NCBI GenBank assembly: GCA_013399695.1
Contig: VXAU01000683.1
Span: 2,206,780-2,270,779 of the forward strand
Length of the DNA stretch: 64,000 nt
Origin: Formicarius rufipectus
Lineage: Eukaryota > Chordata > Aves > Passeriformes > Formicariidae
Direction of reading: 5' to 3'
The notes beneath the pieces are model-generated. The model had not been told where the DNA came from. It did no database searches and saw only the letters and a program-made list of their open reading frames with translations. Shown here piece by piece: positions 36,086 to 50,340 of this stretch. A program made the translations under genes and the position numbers. Every line of letters starts with the position of its first letter. Position 1 is the first letter of the stretch.

Positions 36086-39000
36086 TAAGCAGCTGGTGGA
36101 TTTTTTTCCCCATTATGTTACAAACTTGTCTTTAAGGACAAAGGTACTTGAGCTGCCTTTCTCTCTCCCTTTACAAGATGTAAATATTTTTTCCCCAAAA
36201 CATTAGGTATTACATTTTAAAATGCTGCATTTTTAGACCAGTTGTGGTGATTTGATGCTGGAATTATAGGGGCATTCCAAAATTATATTTTACACAGTGA
36301 GGTTAGAATAAGCATCTCTTCACTGTGGTATTTTAAAGAACTGATAGGCAGACTTCTACATGCAATTCAGCATTTTATAATTATATTGTATTGAATTTGG
36401 CCAGGAAATGGGATTATGAATAAACTGGGGGAGTAACTGCATAGCTAGCTGCTTTGAAGTAGTACTCAGTCATTTAATTTCACATGAATTTTTAATAATA
36501 AATCAAACCTGTTTATTGTATTAAATTCCACTGGGTGTGGATTCTTAGACCAGTGCGGTCTGTCAGTGACAGAAGGGATTTTGAGACGTTAAACTGTTTA
36601 CTTTCTTTTAATAATGATCATTTAATAATAATATCTGAGCTTGGGTATGGAAGTAATACTTTTCATCTGTGTCTTGTTCTCAGCACAGTTGAAGTTACTT
36701 AAAAGACATAAGATCTGAATATCCTAAACTACCCTAAATACTCCAATTAGTGTACTTTCTCGTGGTGATACATAGCACCCTGGAAGGTATCGGTTAATTC
36801 AGTCTCAAATCTTTAAGAGGTAATTTTGACAGAGTTCTGTAAATGTAGAAAGTTCAACAGAGTAACCAGAGAAAGGTTCCTAATGAAATCTTGGCTTTGG
36901 TGGTGAAAATGTCTGTCTAGTTTTAATATAAGCTCGATTACACCGCATTCATGAGGGTTTCTGCAAGTCTGCCCTCATGACATATAAACTTTAAATTAGG
37001 CATAGTCAATAAAGGCCACCTAATACAGTTTCGTATTTTGAGAAGTTTCCCCATAATTGCCCCAGCTAGTTAGTCTGTTTTCTAACCATTTTGGAATCTG
37101 CGTGAGCTGAAAGGAATTGTCCTGTGAAAGTTTGTGCTTGTACAGCCTGTAATGATGTGAAGTGACCTGACAAGAGACCTCCCCTCCTGGCCTCCTTATT
37201 TAGGGACCTTCCAGGAGTGATGATGGAGCAGCTTTTCTTCCAGCAGCTGTTTTCTAAATTTGGTCTGAGAAATGGTATCATAAAGGTGGCACGTGAGGTT
37301 AGGAGATCTGATCAGAACATACCAATTTAACAGCCACCAAAAGGTACAATAGAGTATAAGGAAAAGCAATCAAGTGCTGTCTCTTTATCATTGTATCAGT
37401 TTTCTTTGCATGGTCCCTTGTGAAAGCCTTTACTGATGGCTTTCAGCTATGTATCATTATAATACCTACAACAAGCATTACATAATAGGAAAAATATGCT
37501 ACATTGAGCTGTGAAACTGGGGTTAGCAAGTCCTGTGGCCCATATCAAAATGCTCTCACTAGCATTCCCTGTAACAGCACTTCCTCAGATGTAATGGACT
37601 ATGGCATATCATCAACTAAAAATTCATACATCTACTTTAATGTTTTTTGCATATCCCTGTTACAAGTAATGGCTGTGACTGCTCAAGGGGAAAAGAATCC
37701 ATTTTTTTCCCCTCATTAATAGTTCAGTTTTCCAACATATCCTCTGTCATTGGTGTGTTTGCATGGCTAGATAGGCAAGCACAGTGTGTGTTGATGACTG
37801 AGGCAGTAAGGAAAGGGGAAAAAACACAGTGATAAACCCACAAGAATTAACTAGAACAAGTGGATAGACAGTAGTGCTTAATTAATTTTTATTGTTGTTT
37901 CTCTTAATAACAGTTCAATAGATTGCAAGTTGTCTCCTATTCATGGTAGGTTTATAAAAAGGAATTTGCAGTGTAAGTGCACCTGAGGTGCTTCAACTAG
38001 GGTGGCAAATCCTTATTTCAGAAGGACTTTAGATGTTAGAAGCTTTAAAAAAGGTGTTCTCCCTTTAACGTAGAGTAATATATTAGTATATAGTAAGGCA
38101 GGAAATACAAAGATGGCATTGGAAATTTGACCTGCTCTCTGGATGTCTCAGACCATCAGTCTAGGGTAAGTGGTGAATTCAGGTGCTTACCTGAAACAGG
38201 GCAGCCCTCCTGCTGTTCAGGGCTTGCTGTGCTCCTACCAGGAGCGCAGGAGGAGTGGGAAGGACAGCCCATGGGCACGTGTGCCTGCACAGCGGGGACT
38301 GCTGTAAACATTTATGTCTGCTTCAGCCTGAGCACTGGTAAGCAGGACATAGCAGAGACCCGGCTACAATCTTGTTTACCCGGTCAGCATGTTTTAAGAT
38401 ATAAATATTTTTATTCTTTTTTTTAGCTGTTTGTCAAGCACATCTTGTGTTCAGTGGGAAATTTATACTGTAACACTTGGCAGCAGTCATATATTATGAG
38501 GATGGTGCCATGAGAAACAGGATGCCCAGGTCCTCGCTTGTTTAAATGGTCTTTCTAGGCTTTACTTGCCATGCTCAAGTGCTTGCCAAGCCCTCTGAGC
38601 TGCAGAGGCAAGGGCTGGGTAGGAGCTCTCCATTATGTTTCTGAAGGATGAAATTTGGAAACCTTTTGCTTTATACCTCAGAAGAATTTTCCCTGATATA
38701 GCAGTTTTGCCTCTTGCCTGAGGTCTGAAGTAGAATTTGTCAGTCAGCTTAAAAGTTGTTGACAAAGTGGCCTTTAAGAAAATTGCATCAGGTGCTGTAC
38801 TAGGGATCACACAGCATTAATGTGTTGACCTAAAACTGCAAATCCACAGGTAGAATGTGATGGTGGCTGCGTGAGAAGCAAGCTAACAAACTGGTGTTAA
38901 GTGCCTTTGTCCAGGGCATACTAAAGGGCCAGATGAGATCTTCCTGGTGCTGCTTTGCTAAGCACAGTTCAAATTTGAGCTGGACTTGTCCCAGAGGTCT

Positions 39001-41845
39001 TGTGGGCTGTGTCATTGGAGGGGAAAATGTAAGGAATGCAAAAATAAAATCAGCTGTGCTACACATGTGAAATCAGATTACTGTTATGATTTTTGTTATG
39101 TTAGTGAGGAAATAAAATTCAAAAGAGAAGGGCTGTTTTAGTGAAGAGGAGGAAGACCAGAGAGAGTGAAGGCAAAGCAGAAAAGAGCAGAGCATATGGT
39201 TAATGGAGCCAAGATTAAAATACTGAAAGAGCATGCAGAGGTTAGAGAAGGCAGAGAAATACCATGTTTAAGTAAGGAATAATGGTAAACATAATGCTTG
39301 TACTACACTTACGTATTTTGAGGGCATCCTGAATGTCATACACCTACATTCCTACAATAGTTTCCTCTGAAATGTTGTGTTGGAAAGGATGGATGCTGAA
39401 CTATCCAAAGGACAAGCAGAAACTGCTGGAAGTAGTTGTGCCCATTTGGTGAAAGCTTGAGCTTTGGCATCTCTAGTCACTGCGTGGTCTAGAAGCAGCT
39501 TTCCTTTTTCTACCCAATCTCAAGTGCTTCATAATCAGAATTCCTATACTGTGATCACACTGTTCTAAGAAAGCTGCAGACCACACCTGTATTTCCTGTG
39601 TTGGCTGCAGGAGGAATGGGATCTTTCTGGAGACCTCAGTTTCCCTGACGGTAGGAGCGATCTGCTGCCCTACAGTCTGTCCCAAGTCTAGCCCACCTCA
39701 CCCCAGCTTTGGATCCCAGCCCTTCACAGCTTTCTGACTCTTCTGGGTTAACTTGATCTTCCCATAGAAGTCCCAAACTCTCCAGGTCTCTATGTGCCTC
39801 TAAACAGGCCATAGTCCAGGCTTGCACCCCTTCCCACCTTATCCCACCCTAAGATGTGTCCCAGGAAGGGCACTAGACCTTTTTGGCTCTGCTGAACGAA
39901 TTTTTTTCAATGGGCTAAAAGTAAAAGCCTGAGGAACAGAAAAGCAGCACTTGATGTGGACTTCTGATTCAAACCCAGTTGATTGTTGTTGTGTGTATTC
40001 CTGGCTCTGTTGCCTCCTCTATAGGATGCTCAGTGATCAGATGTACATGCGCAGCTTTGAAGGTGTGCCTATAAGTATTTACGAGGAATATAGAGGGTAA
40101 GTCATAATAATCTGATGTTCATTATTATGATTATTATGTTATGATGGTGGGTGAAACTCAGGAAGAAATTAAAGAAATTTTATTTGTATCCTTTTTGTCC
40201 TGGTTCTGCCTCCCGTTTCCGCACCCAGAATTTATAAAATGGAACAAATTAGAGTGTTTTGGCTTCTTGGGCTTTTTTCTGTGTTTGTGTGTAAGTTGTG
40301 CCTCTTCTGTTAATGTGTTGGAAAGAGCATCAGCACAGTCTATGTCCCACTCTCCCACAGCTATATGTCACTTGGAAAATACCACCATAACAGGCCATTT
40401 CAGCCTCCCAATGGCAGTCCTTGCCCGTCTGTTGCACAAAATGGTGTTTGTCGCCCTTCATCAGAGATGGAGACGTGTGTTGCAGCACTACAGTAAATAA
40501 TAGACCACAGTTTATTTTCTTAACCTTTGTCTAGCTGTATTTCAAAACTTACAATTTATCTAGTAACTTCATCAGGAGACTGGGATGTTTCTAGGGCAGC
40601 GTAAGCGTAGATACCACGTAGCTGAGTTGGTGAGCTGGGAGAACGTGACTAGTGGGAATGAGAAAACCCACCATGCCTGTAGTTTTAACTCTAAGCTTTC
40701 CAATGTGAACTTTGTGAGCTGTTCTTCCCCTTGGTGTGCTGGGATCTCTGACTCTGGGCTCAGCACCTACTCCACTATGTTCTCTTCCAGCCTAACCCTG
40801 GTTTTTCTCCCTCAGCTCAGCCTTGTGCCTGCTTCAACTCAGTTCTTGTGTCCCACAGTGACAGATACAGAGAGCAGTAGTGCAGATCTGTAACTGGGGA
40901 GAGCTGCTAAATCTTTGAAAAGGAGTAAAGTGTGCACATTTACAATATAAAAGTGAATGTTTCAGTGGGTGCTATAACAGAATGCATTTTTACGTCTGCC
41001 TTTAATAGCCCACCAGTGGCTTTAGTAATGTTTCCTTTCTGTTTTTATTTTGATGGTTCTTTTTCTAGCTTGTCTATTCAAGATTGCTGTATTCCGTGAA
41101 TATTTAAAATGGGAAAATCCAACCTGCAAAGCTGGACATGTACACAAATTAGCAGTGGAAGAGTTGGGGTTTTTTGAGTTAGGTGTGTGTGTCAGGTTTG
41201 AAGTATCCAGTCTTCTGGTCTTGTGGACATTTGGGAGGGGATTCTTTTTTCCTTTGTGCATATTCTGTTCAGGAAGTTGACAGTCTGATATTGATTATGG
41301 CTTTTAGATGCAACAGGAGTACAACTATTAAGAAAATAATGAGTTGGTGTGTATTTGTGTGCTGTGCTATTCCCTGATTGTCTGGCTGGCAAATACATGA
41401 AGATGTTAGTGTGACTGAGAGGTATTCTCCTGGAGAGGTACTGATGGAACCTGGTGGTTTGGCAGCTGAAGAGCAGTATAAAACCAGCTGTGCCAGCATC
41501 AGAAGTTTATCTGTCTATTCTGCCCGTAATCATTAGTTAGTTATCCTAAAGTGATACTCAGCAATGTGCAGCTAGCAGTGAGACCACAAGGGTCTCAAGA
41601 TGGTTAATGTCAGGGTGAACAGAAGAGGTGATTTGCCAGTTTGTGCTGCATGTTCCACATACCTTTTCTGTGCAGGGAATAGTCCCATGGCCACAGTTAA
41701 CTGTCAGCAATTTACCATATTTGGTCTCCCGCAACAGAATGCAATGTTTAGTTCAGCTCTGCATGGCAAACAGTTCCTTATGGAGCTTAATTGCTTTGTT
41801 TACATGTAGCTGGTTACTTATCCTGTGGCTAGAACAATAGGCTCA
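36086..41845. other. Non-coding DNA with one splice-signal-rich patch
   Basis: No gene can be supported. Around 38127-38426 a 99-codon plus-strand frame overlaps two plus-strand donor-like sites (GTAAGT at 38166 and GTAAGC near 38339) and one minus-strand donor-like site. A C-rich patch with minus-strand frames lies at about 39470-39830. An ATT/ATG triplet-rich patch lies at about 40105-40145. None is recognised. Confidence 0.5.
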
Positions 41846-41846
41846 C

Positions 41847-42027
41847 CGCCTCGCTTAACCCATGATCGGAACAAGATAAAACACGGCAGACGGTGAAGCT
41901 GCCCTTCTTAAACAGACCACAGGTCAGATGCAGTCCTTGGAAAACCTGCTGCGTGGCGTGTCCTTCGTCGCAGCTGGACAGCTTTGCCCGACGCCCTCCC
42001 GGTCTGATCCTCAGCTGAAAGCAAGCG
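41847..42027. promoter_or_regulatory. Small CpG cluster
   Basis: Thirteen CpG dinucleotides fall within 181 bases, far denser than the surrounding DNA, where CpG is rare. It is below the length usually required of a CpG island. Frames are open on both strands just downstream (41928-42263 plus; 41908-42186 minus), as expected in GC-rich DNA. It could be an alternative promoter, an enhancer, or a young insertion not yet depleted of CpG. No TATA box or recognisable exon is visible. Confidence 0.3.
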
Positions 42028-45000
42028 ATCCTTCCTGGGCTTTTCTATTTCATGTGCACCAGGCACCTCTCTCTGAACTGTCTGACTCACTGACCAGACC
42101 TGGCAGAGTGCATGCAGCAAACGTGAGACCATCACATGAGGCTTTGACCTCACATTCCCCCACAGCTCAACCTGGACTGTGCCCATTTTGCCACAGAGGC
42201 AGCTGGGGTTTTTTCCCTTCAGTAAGAAGGCAGGGCAGGTACTTGGGGCCCCATGAATCTTGATTTCTCAACCAGCTATGCCTGTCTTGTGGGATGAGGA
42301 GCAAAATGGAGTTTGTTCCGTTTAAGCCAGATCTCTGTTAGTCTGTCAGTCATGCCTGCTACTGACAGGAGACCTTATAACAAGGCTGCTCCAACCACGC
42401 CAGAACACTTCTTGTTGTCACACAGCCCTCCAAGCACAAGCAGTAGCCTGGGATCCAGCATGACAGCAGTGCATGATCCAACATGTGCTTTCCTGCCCAG
42501 AAGTTGAGAAGTTCGTTCTCAGGTCTGCCAGACTAACAGAGACAAAAGAAACTTTTTGCTTGGGACTTCAGCTCACACCCTGATGGAGTCTCTTGTGTCT
42601 TGGGGGAGCGTGGGGCTGAAGCCAGGTCTCCGTGCATAGCAGAGCTTTCCTGAGCTCTGAGCAGAGGACATTCCAGAGATTTGTATCTGTTTGCTTCTTA
42701 ATTTCACTGGTGGCTTTTCCTCTCATAACATCTGAATTAAAAGTCAGAAAGTTTTTTGAGAAAGATTCAGTTTGTTCCTCAGTTAGTTTCTGTTGGCAAA
42801 GGGGTATTCTCCAAAGGAGCAAGGTAGATGTTCTCCATTAATGTGCCTGAAGTAAAGTAAGCTGCAGCCTTGCTGTTGGTAAACACAGGCATACTAGCTG
42901 TGTGAGACTTGTGGCCAAACCCTGCAAACTGGAGAACAAGTTACTAATCTCTCTTATTTTGTGAATTTGTGTGCAAATGGAAATGAGAGACCACTGAAAA
43001 TATGCACAGAAAGTTTAAGTGCCGGAGAGCACCTGTAAGGCAAAAATCTTCTTTATCTTACTTTTTCCATGATTGAATTGTCATCTGACTGGCAGAGTTG
43101 TGTGCTCAAATCTTAGTTGCAGTTTACACTTGTCAGTTCCACTTGAAGAGATATAAATGGAAGCTGATACCCTTTATGGCAGTGTATCTCCACAGCTGTG
43201 ACTTCTCCCTCTGTAGGCAACCTATCAGTTGCAGAGACAATGCCAAGCAGAAATACTTCCTCTTTGTGTGTGTTTGTGGCATAGAGAAACCACATCAGGC
43301 AAATAACTCAACAAGACCACAATGACAGTGGTATTCTAGAGAATACTAAAGCCTTTAGACTATGAAAATAAACTTTAAAAGTCTACTGAAGATTTAAGCA
43401 GTAAGAGCCCCTTCCTTTCCACCACCTCCCAAATATAATGTGAGCTACTTCTAGAGCTGGAGGCCTTCTCAAGAAAAACTACCTCTGCTTCTGAGCTTAC
43501 AAGCATTTACAGTTCCATTATAAATTGGAAGGTTAGCATGTCTGTTCTTGCCTTGTCGTTCTTCCACTTGTGTAACACAGAGCCCAGTAGTCACCACAAA
43601 CAAGAAAACTTCCAGAAATGTGTCTTTGAGGAGGAACACATCTCACCTTTCCCCCTGCCCCCCTCCCCTGCCACAGATCAGTTATATTCCTCGCAAGAAT
43701 TCAGCACCTGAGTCGGGGGTTCCCAGAGACTGACCTGTGAAGCTGCTAAGTATGTGACCCTCAGATTTTCAAATTGTGGCTGCTCTGCACAGTCATGCTG
43801 ATTGATTTTTCTGTTATGACATCCCACCCATTAAGTTGCCCTCCATGAACAAAACTCTGGGAATCCCCAAATTACCATCCAAGAAAACCTTTTTTTTGGA
43901 AGATAGACTGAAAAAGATAATCTGTTTTGTCAAGTGTTACCACACCTCTGTAAACATTCCATCTCCTTGTCTGGATGATCTCATGCATATATTTGTCAAA
44001 GTTCTTGCTTTGCTTTGAGATAGCATTTGAAGCAAAATAGTAATATATGCAATATATAATAAATTTTTGTGCGAGATCCAGTACAAGCATCTCATGGCAA
44101 AATCGTTCTTAATATTATTTAGCAGCTACCTAGTGTCTGGTTCAGGGAAACTGGTCACAACTACGTCTTTCTTTGGACACTGAAATGAACATGTGAGCTT
44201 GGATGTTATCTGAATGCAGGGCAAGGAGGACATAGATCATAATTTGTCTCTCACTGGGAATTGTCAGCACATTTCACTTCTGTTTTATGACAGTGGATTC
44301 TTGATAGAGTAATAACTACTAAACAGGTACAAGCTCATCAGCACTCCTTACCAAAGTAACCTTATCTGGAAACTCTCACCTTGCTCATTAGGAATAGAGG
44401 CAAGGAAAACTGGAAATCCCTGGCTTAAGGAAAAGCATGTAATATTATAGAAATTAAGTGAAGATTAGCTAACCTGCTGGAGCATCACAGGCTGGGAACC
44501 TGAATGTTCTGGCAGATGCCATCATTCTGGCAACGGAGCAGGTGGCAGTCCTGCAAAGTCGTCATGGTCTTTCTCAGGTAGTAGGAAGTGGCATGGCTGC
44601 CCTGGATACAAACATCCTAAGAAAGAAGTGATTAGTCAGTGACTCCACAGAAATAAATGACTAGACACAGCTGATACCATGAATCTTGGAGTGCAAGGTC
44701 ACAATAGGAGTCCTTTGGAAGATGTATCAGTGTTTGCAGTGAAATATGTAATACCTACCTATGATTAAGGCTTACAAAAAAAGAACCCAAAACAACAAGC
44801 ACAAAGCTAAACAAAAACCCCAAAACAAACAAACAAAAAAACCATCACCAAACCCAGCAGTCTCACAGGCTCATTGTTTTTCAGCTTTCATAACTCTGGG
44901 GAATTTTTGCTAAAGGGTGGTCTAAAACCCATGCTGATTGAGTATCTGCTCTGCCTCCTGTCACCTTGGAAACAGGGAATGCCTACTGTGAAAACCATGC

Positions 45001-48000
45001 GATCCTGGAGGATCCAGAATAGAAGTTCATTTGTAAAACACACTTTTTCCCTGTTTTATTGCTCAGACCAATAATACAAAAGTCCACAGTAAGGTCTGCA
45101 TTTCCAGCTGTATCTGCAGTGTAACAAGTACATTGAGGTGGCAACAACACATTATGGTACATGCTGCACTAGAACTGGGATTACTTGTGTCTCTACTGCT
45201 GAAACTGGGGAAAAACCTTAGTCACGCTCCATAATGCAGAGCATACACACACACAGTTTTATCTTCTTGTTCACTTATTCACAGCTTATTGTGGGCCATG
45301 GTAGGTGTCTATATTATATGTCTGTTCTTGTTTGCATCCCTGTGAGGTAATGAGATTGTGTAGTAGATATGTTGGCAGCGGGGTTTATTTAACGATTTCT
45401 TTGCTTTTGTTCTTCATGCAGCCCACCTAAATCATCTCTTCTTGTACTGTGGAGTCTTATAATTTCTTCCAAGAAATGTTTCTTTTTTTGCTGCACGCAT
45501 CCATAAAAAACAAGGAGTTCTACCTTGCAGGTTTGTTCCCTCGAAATATTGGTCTGTATCCACCAATTTAAGTCATCTTACTTTTGTCCCTCATGTGTCC
45601 TAATATCTCCAGGCTACCAAAAAACTGACCTTTCATCTGTCTTCAGTTCATGAGAATTGCTCAACAGTTGCACAAAGCTGTTTTCTCTTCTCTTGCAGTG
45701 AAGATAGCACCAAGTTAGGAGTGTGTAAGGGGACAGGCTTTTCCTATTTGCCAGGGGCTATGATCTGGTGCCCTAAAGACAGATGTTGCTCTCTGTGTTT
45801 GGCATGGAGGCCTGTGGTAGTTTATCCTTTGAGACTCCTTTGCTTCTTCAAATATTTTAGGGTTTTCACTGTCTTACAGGGACTTTATTTCCCAGCTTTC
45901 CTGACACTTTACAAGTTGATGTTATGGGATGTGCAGAGCCAAAAAGTACAGTAGCCCTAAAAGGTAGAGGAAAGAAGTGGAACCAACACAGTTTGTCTGA
46001 ATTTCTTGCTCCTTTGTCAGAGGCCGTTATGGATTTAACAGTTTGTGATAACTAAAATATTACGCTTCCAATCCTCTTTTTTCACTGAATATTTCAAGGG
46101 AAATGCCAGGATTACCATCTTGGATTTGGTTTGAGGATTATAATCTCAGTATTTGTGATTATAATAAAGTAGGATCCTCAATTTTAGTTCCCAACTTGAT
46201 GTGCTCTTATGGAAGTGAAGTTATGCTGAATTAAGTGTTAGCATCCATTTTCTTTCCAAGACACACAGCTTGGTTTTAAAGATAAATGTTTGCCATTTGG
46301 GGACAGACAGTGAGCTAGGTTCAAGTTCACTTAGTGAAACTTTTTTATTGGAATGGCTCATGTATCTTGTTAACATGCAAGAAAATATTAAGCTTTCACT
46401 TCCTCCACTCCCATTTCCTGTTTGGATGTTGAAAGGAAGCCCTCATTGCTAATTTGTGATTAGCCAGCAACCCAGAGTGAACTTAATCCTCGGGGCTTGC
46501 GTGATGCTTGCCTGTGCAGATGCCGCCTCTCTCAAGAGTGGGCTGCTTCATCTCACGTTTCATGGGGAGAGCTGTAAACACTCTGCTCTTCTTTCCATGA
46601 ATTCATGGCCTGCCTTCTGAGAGCAGAGGTAGTGCCTGGCCTGCCAGCGCACGGGGGACAACTCCAAAGCCTTGGATGCTGCGGGAGTCAAGGGAGGCGT
46701 GAGGGTGTTCTCCAGTCTTGCTTGCCCAGGAGATGGCACTGTGCAATAGAGGGATTTTTACCTGCAGCAGCATTTGTCGTGTGGCCTGACATGGCAGATG
46801 AGTGAAGTTCTGGAGTCAGTAAGAACAGAGTGATTTTTGCTTCTTTTACGACGGCTCAGCTCTGTTCTGTGTAAAATGCATTGCACTGAATGTGCCTAAG
46901 GCAGGTTGGGTTGAAGTCTGCTCTCTGCTCCTGCGTTAGGGAACTGACCTTTGGCCATATCCTGGTGCAGGCAGGAGCAGAACTAGGTTTGTGGGTGAAA
47001 CGGTTCTGGCTGCAAGTGAAGTGGTGATGTCTTTGGAGCATACTTATTTCCAAGGCTTTTGTGCAAGTCCTTTGTGTCCCCCTTGATAATTCCCAGACTA
47101 CTGACAAAACAGCCAAAACAAAGAGGTATATACATGTAGTATGTGCTGGGAAATTAGTAGGGTTTTAGGAGTCTCTGTGGGATCTCTGCATGTAGTAGCC
47201 ATCTGCATGTAGTGTGCTGTGCTCCTGTTAGTGTGCTAGTGTTAGTGCTCGTATATAAAACACACATAACCCTCTTAAGGAATCTCTGACCCCAACTAAA
47301 AATGCCTGACCTGACTTGTGCTGCCCACTCCAGCTGAGATAAATCTAGAAAATCTTCCAGGTCTTCATCTTTTCTAATGGTCCTGAGCTTGAGACCGTTT
47401 TTATGTCTCTCTCCAAGAACAGCTTGAGACAGGGAACACATGCAGATCTGTGGGAAATGATAATCTTGGAAGGGATATACTACTCAACAAAATATTATGC
47501 AAGCTTATTAACCTTATTTTAGTTCTCAGAAAGGTGAAAAGGGGTCATGCTTTCTTAATGCAATAGTGTTACAAGTGTGTTCACAGCTAGAAATATGATG
47601 TGAATGCTAAATAATTTTATTATTATTAATCAGATCTTAAGTGGCTTATACATCTATAGGAAAGGCTTCTTAGCAAACACATGTCCTTTGAAATAGCCTG
47701 ACCCTTTCCACTTTTTCAGAGACATTAATAGTTTCCTGGCTCAGTGTTTTAGGAAATGTTGTCATAGTCTGGAGGAACCAATAAAAACATAAGTCACCTA
47801 TTTTGTCTGATCATTTTACACCAGGATATTTGAGGCTGGAAGCTGTGAAGGGGTAGGAGGGGATGGCTCCGTTTGTGTGGGTGGAAGATGTAGAAGTTTT
47901 AGCACTGTTTTAGTATAGCTTTACGTATTAGGACTCTAGAACTGTGTGACCAGTAGTATTTTTTGAGTTCATAGTCAGGGGCTTAGATAGTTTGAGTAAA

Positions 48001-50340
48001 TATTTGACTAGTTTTTCCCCTTCCTAAGCCATTTATTGCTTCAGTGCCTGATGAATGGGATGTTGTGTTTGGGCTACTTTGTTGATTTCAGGCTTACATT
48101 ACCCTGTAATAGAGGTAAGAGAGCTCTTAAGAAATAGCAGAAAGAAAACAAATGTTGGGAAATTATTATGGCAATATAATTGGTGGGACAATAGTTTATT
48201 GGGTATGGTCAAAGCAAACCATTGCCCACAAGCACAAAATGGAATTACTTAAATTGAGGAACTCTACTGTATGAACACTCAGTACAAAGCATCATTACGT
48301 GGCATTGTGAAAGGCAAGCCATGAGTGTCTGTAAGAGGCATCCAGTGCCACTCTGCTCTCCGTTACGAATGCCAGCATTTACAATGTGCCAAGGCCTACC
48401 ATCCTTAGATGGATTTGAGTCTCTCCTTTCTGAGGCAAAGCCTCCAGCCAGCGTGTTAAGAGTCCTGACTGTGATCTGGTCTGTGGAGGGCAGACATGCA
48501 TGGCAGTTTTTCCCCTGCTGTGCTGTTGTCTACTGCAAGCTTCACACAGTCCCTCAGAGCTGGGGGCATCTGGGTTACTGTTAATTTACACTTGATTGCG
48601 TGGAGCTGGAAAGGAGTGTGAACCCGTTTATCCTCTGCCTCTTCCCAGAGCATCCTCCAGAGAGAACTGAAGTTTTTGCCTGTTTTTGGGAAGTCAATGT
48701 CCGTGTTTTCTGTTCTGTATTCCATTAACTTTAGAGACCAGTTTGGTGTTTGTCAGCAGTCTAGAGGAACTGAAGGATAACACCTACTTCATTCTGCATA
48801 ACTGCCTTTTCAGAAATGAACTACATCACCAAAAGAGACAACCACCACCACTGCAAGCAGAATGTATTATGTGGACTCTCCTCCTCCTCCTTTTCATCCG
48901 AAGTACAAAAATCAAACATGATTTTGTTCCAGTTTCTGCTGTAGCCTCAAATGGAGCTGATGTGCAGCTGGCATTCCCTGTGAGTTCAAACTATGTTTAG
49001 GCTGCAGGTCGGGTTCTGCAAACCCCCATTAAAAAATGCTTGAGGATTTCAGAAAGTTGCAAAAAGAGGGCATGGATTCGGAGTCACCTTAATCATAGTC
49101 CAGTCCAAAGGGGACATTGCTGCTGATATACTGCTTTTATGTTTTATGAATCCAATGAGGTGTTATCATAAGAGGCCAATGTGGCACGAGTGAACCTTGA
49201 TGCTCTCTCTTGCCAAACATCTGTCCCGTATGTCTTTTGGAGGCTTTTCTCTCCATCTTTCAGTTCAGTGTATTGAATGCTTGTTCTTATTCTCTTTCCC
49301 ACCCAAGCTGACTGTGTATGCACCAGCCCTGTGGCAAAGAGGCTGTCCTGCTGCCTTCCATTCATGACAGCCACTGGGAGATGTTGCCACAACAGTGGCT
49401 TCTCCCTTGTACTTCTCGAGGTAGCTTATTACTTTGTGTGCATATTTTAGCAGGTCAGGCCTAAACTTGCTTCTGTGAACTGTGCCATGAGATACCCCTT
49501 TCAAATTCCCTCTTAACTGGAGCTGGGTCTGTGTCAGAGCAGTCCCCTGGGTGTCAGTATCCCTGAGCACTTGGTGATACCAGCACTGTTTCTTAGTCCA
49601 GAGCACAATGTATAGTCAACAGCCAAACTGAAACATTACTTTCCCAAGTAACTCCACTGGAGACCTGAAGAAACCTGTGCCTTGAGCAGATTGTGTAGGT
49701 GAAGGGGGGAGTACAGCATTGCTGTTGTTGTTGCTCATTCCCACAACAAATTCAGAATGAAGTGTCCATGTCAGGTGTTCCTGCCAATTACTCTGGGGCT
49801 TCTGAGTTGACAAGTCCCTCCTTCCAACTGCTGTCTGCCATGCTTGGATTTCTTCTCAGTCACCAGGGAGTGTAGGCCTCAGGGAAGGAGATGCCTTTTC
49901 TCACATCCCATTTCTTGGATTGTCAGGGTTTTTGGGAAGGGACAGCCCTTTGCAGTTACATCCTTAGTTCAGTCTTTTGCAAATGGGAGCTTTTTGATTT
50001 TTACTGGTGTGCAGTTAAACTGTTGTGAACCGTGCATGTATCTATTTTGAAACAATTATCTCTCTCTTCCAGCAGAGGAATTGTGACCTCAGGAAGAACC
50101 AGATTTAAAAACAAGGCTATCATTTTAATCCGCAGCCTTCACCCCGCACACCTCCAGTTTTTGATGATGGCCAGAATTCCGTAATTGACTATAGGTTTTT
50201 TCAGTAAACAATGAAACTCTCCCAAACCAGAAACCATCCAGTCCCACCCAAAGAGATGTAGTGAAAGTGAAACTGTAGAGGAGATGAAGGCAAACTGTTT
50301 CTGACTCTGTCTTCACGTTCTTGTGTCCCAACACATGACT
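42028..50340. other. Non-coding DNA, no gene seen
   Basis: More than 8 kb without a supportable gene. A GC-richer patch lies at about 46480-46800. Overlapping minus-strand frames of up to 113 codons run from 49144 to 49813 in different phases without recognisable motifs. An (AC)n of about six units lies near 45245-45256. Everything else is ordinary AT-rich sequence. Confidence 0.5.
44776..44855. repeat. A/C-rich low-complexity tract
   Basis: Plus-strand A runs broken by C, CC and CAAA units over about 80 bases, similar in composition to 7902-7980. Confidence 0.75.

Noticed and set aside
49144..49813. Overlapping minus-strand frames of 65-113 codons, considered as a decayed retroviral gag.
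   Set aside because: No nucleocapsid zinc knuckle, protease or reverse transcriptase motif is visible, and the frames are in different phases without a clear join.
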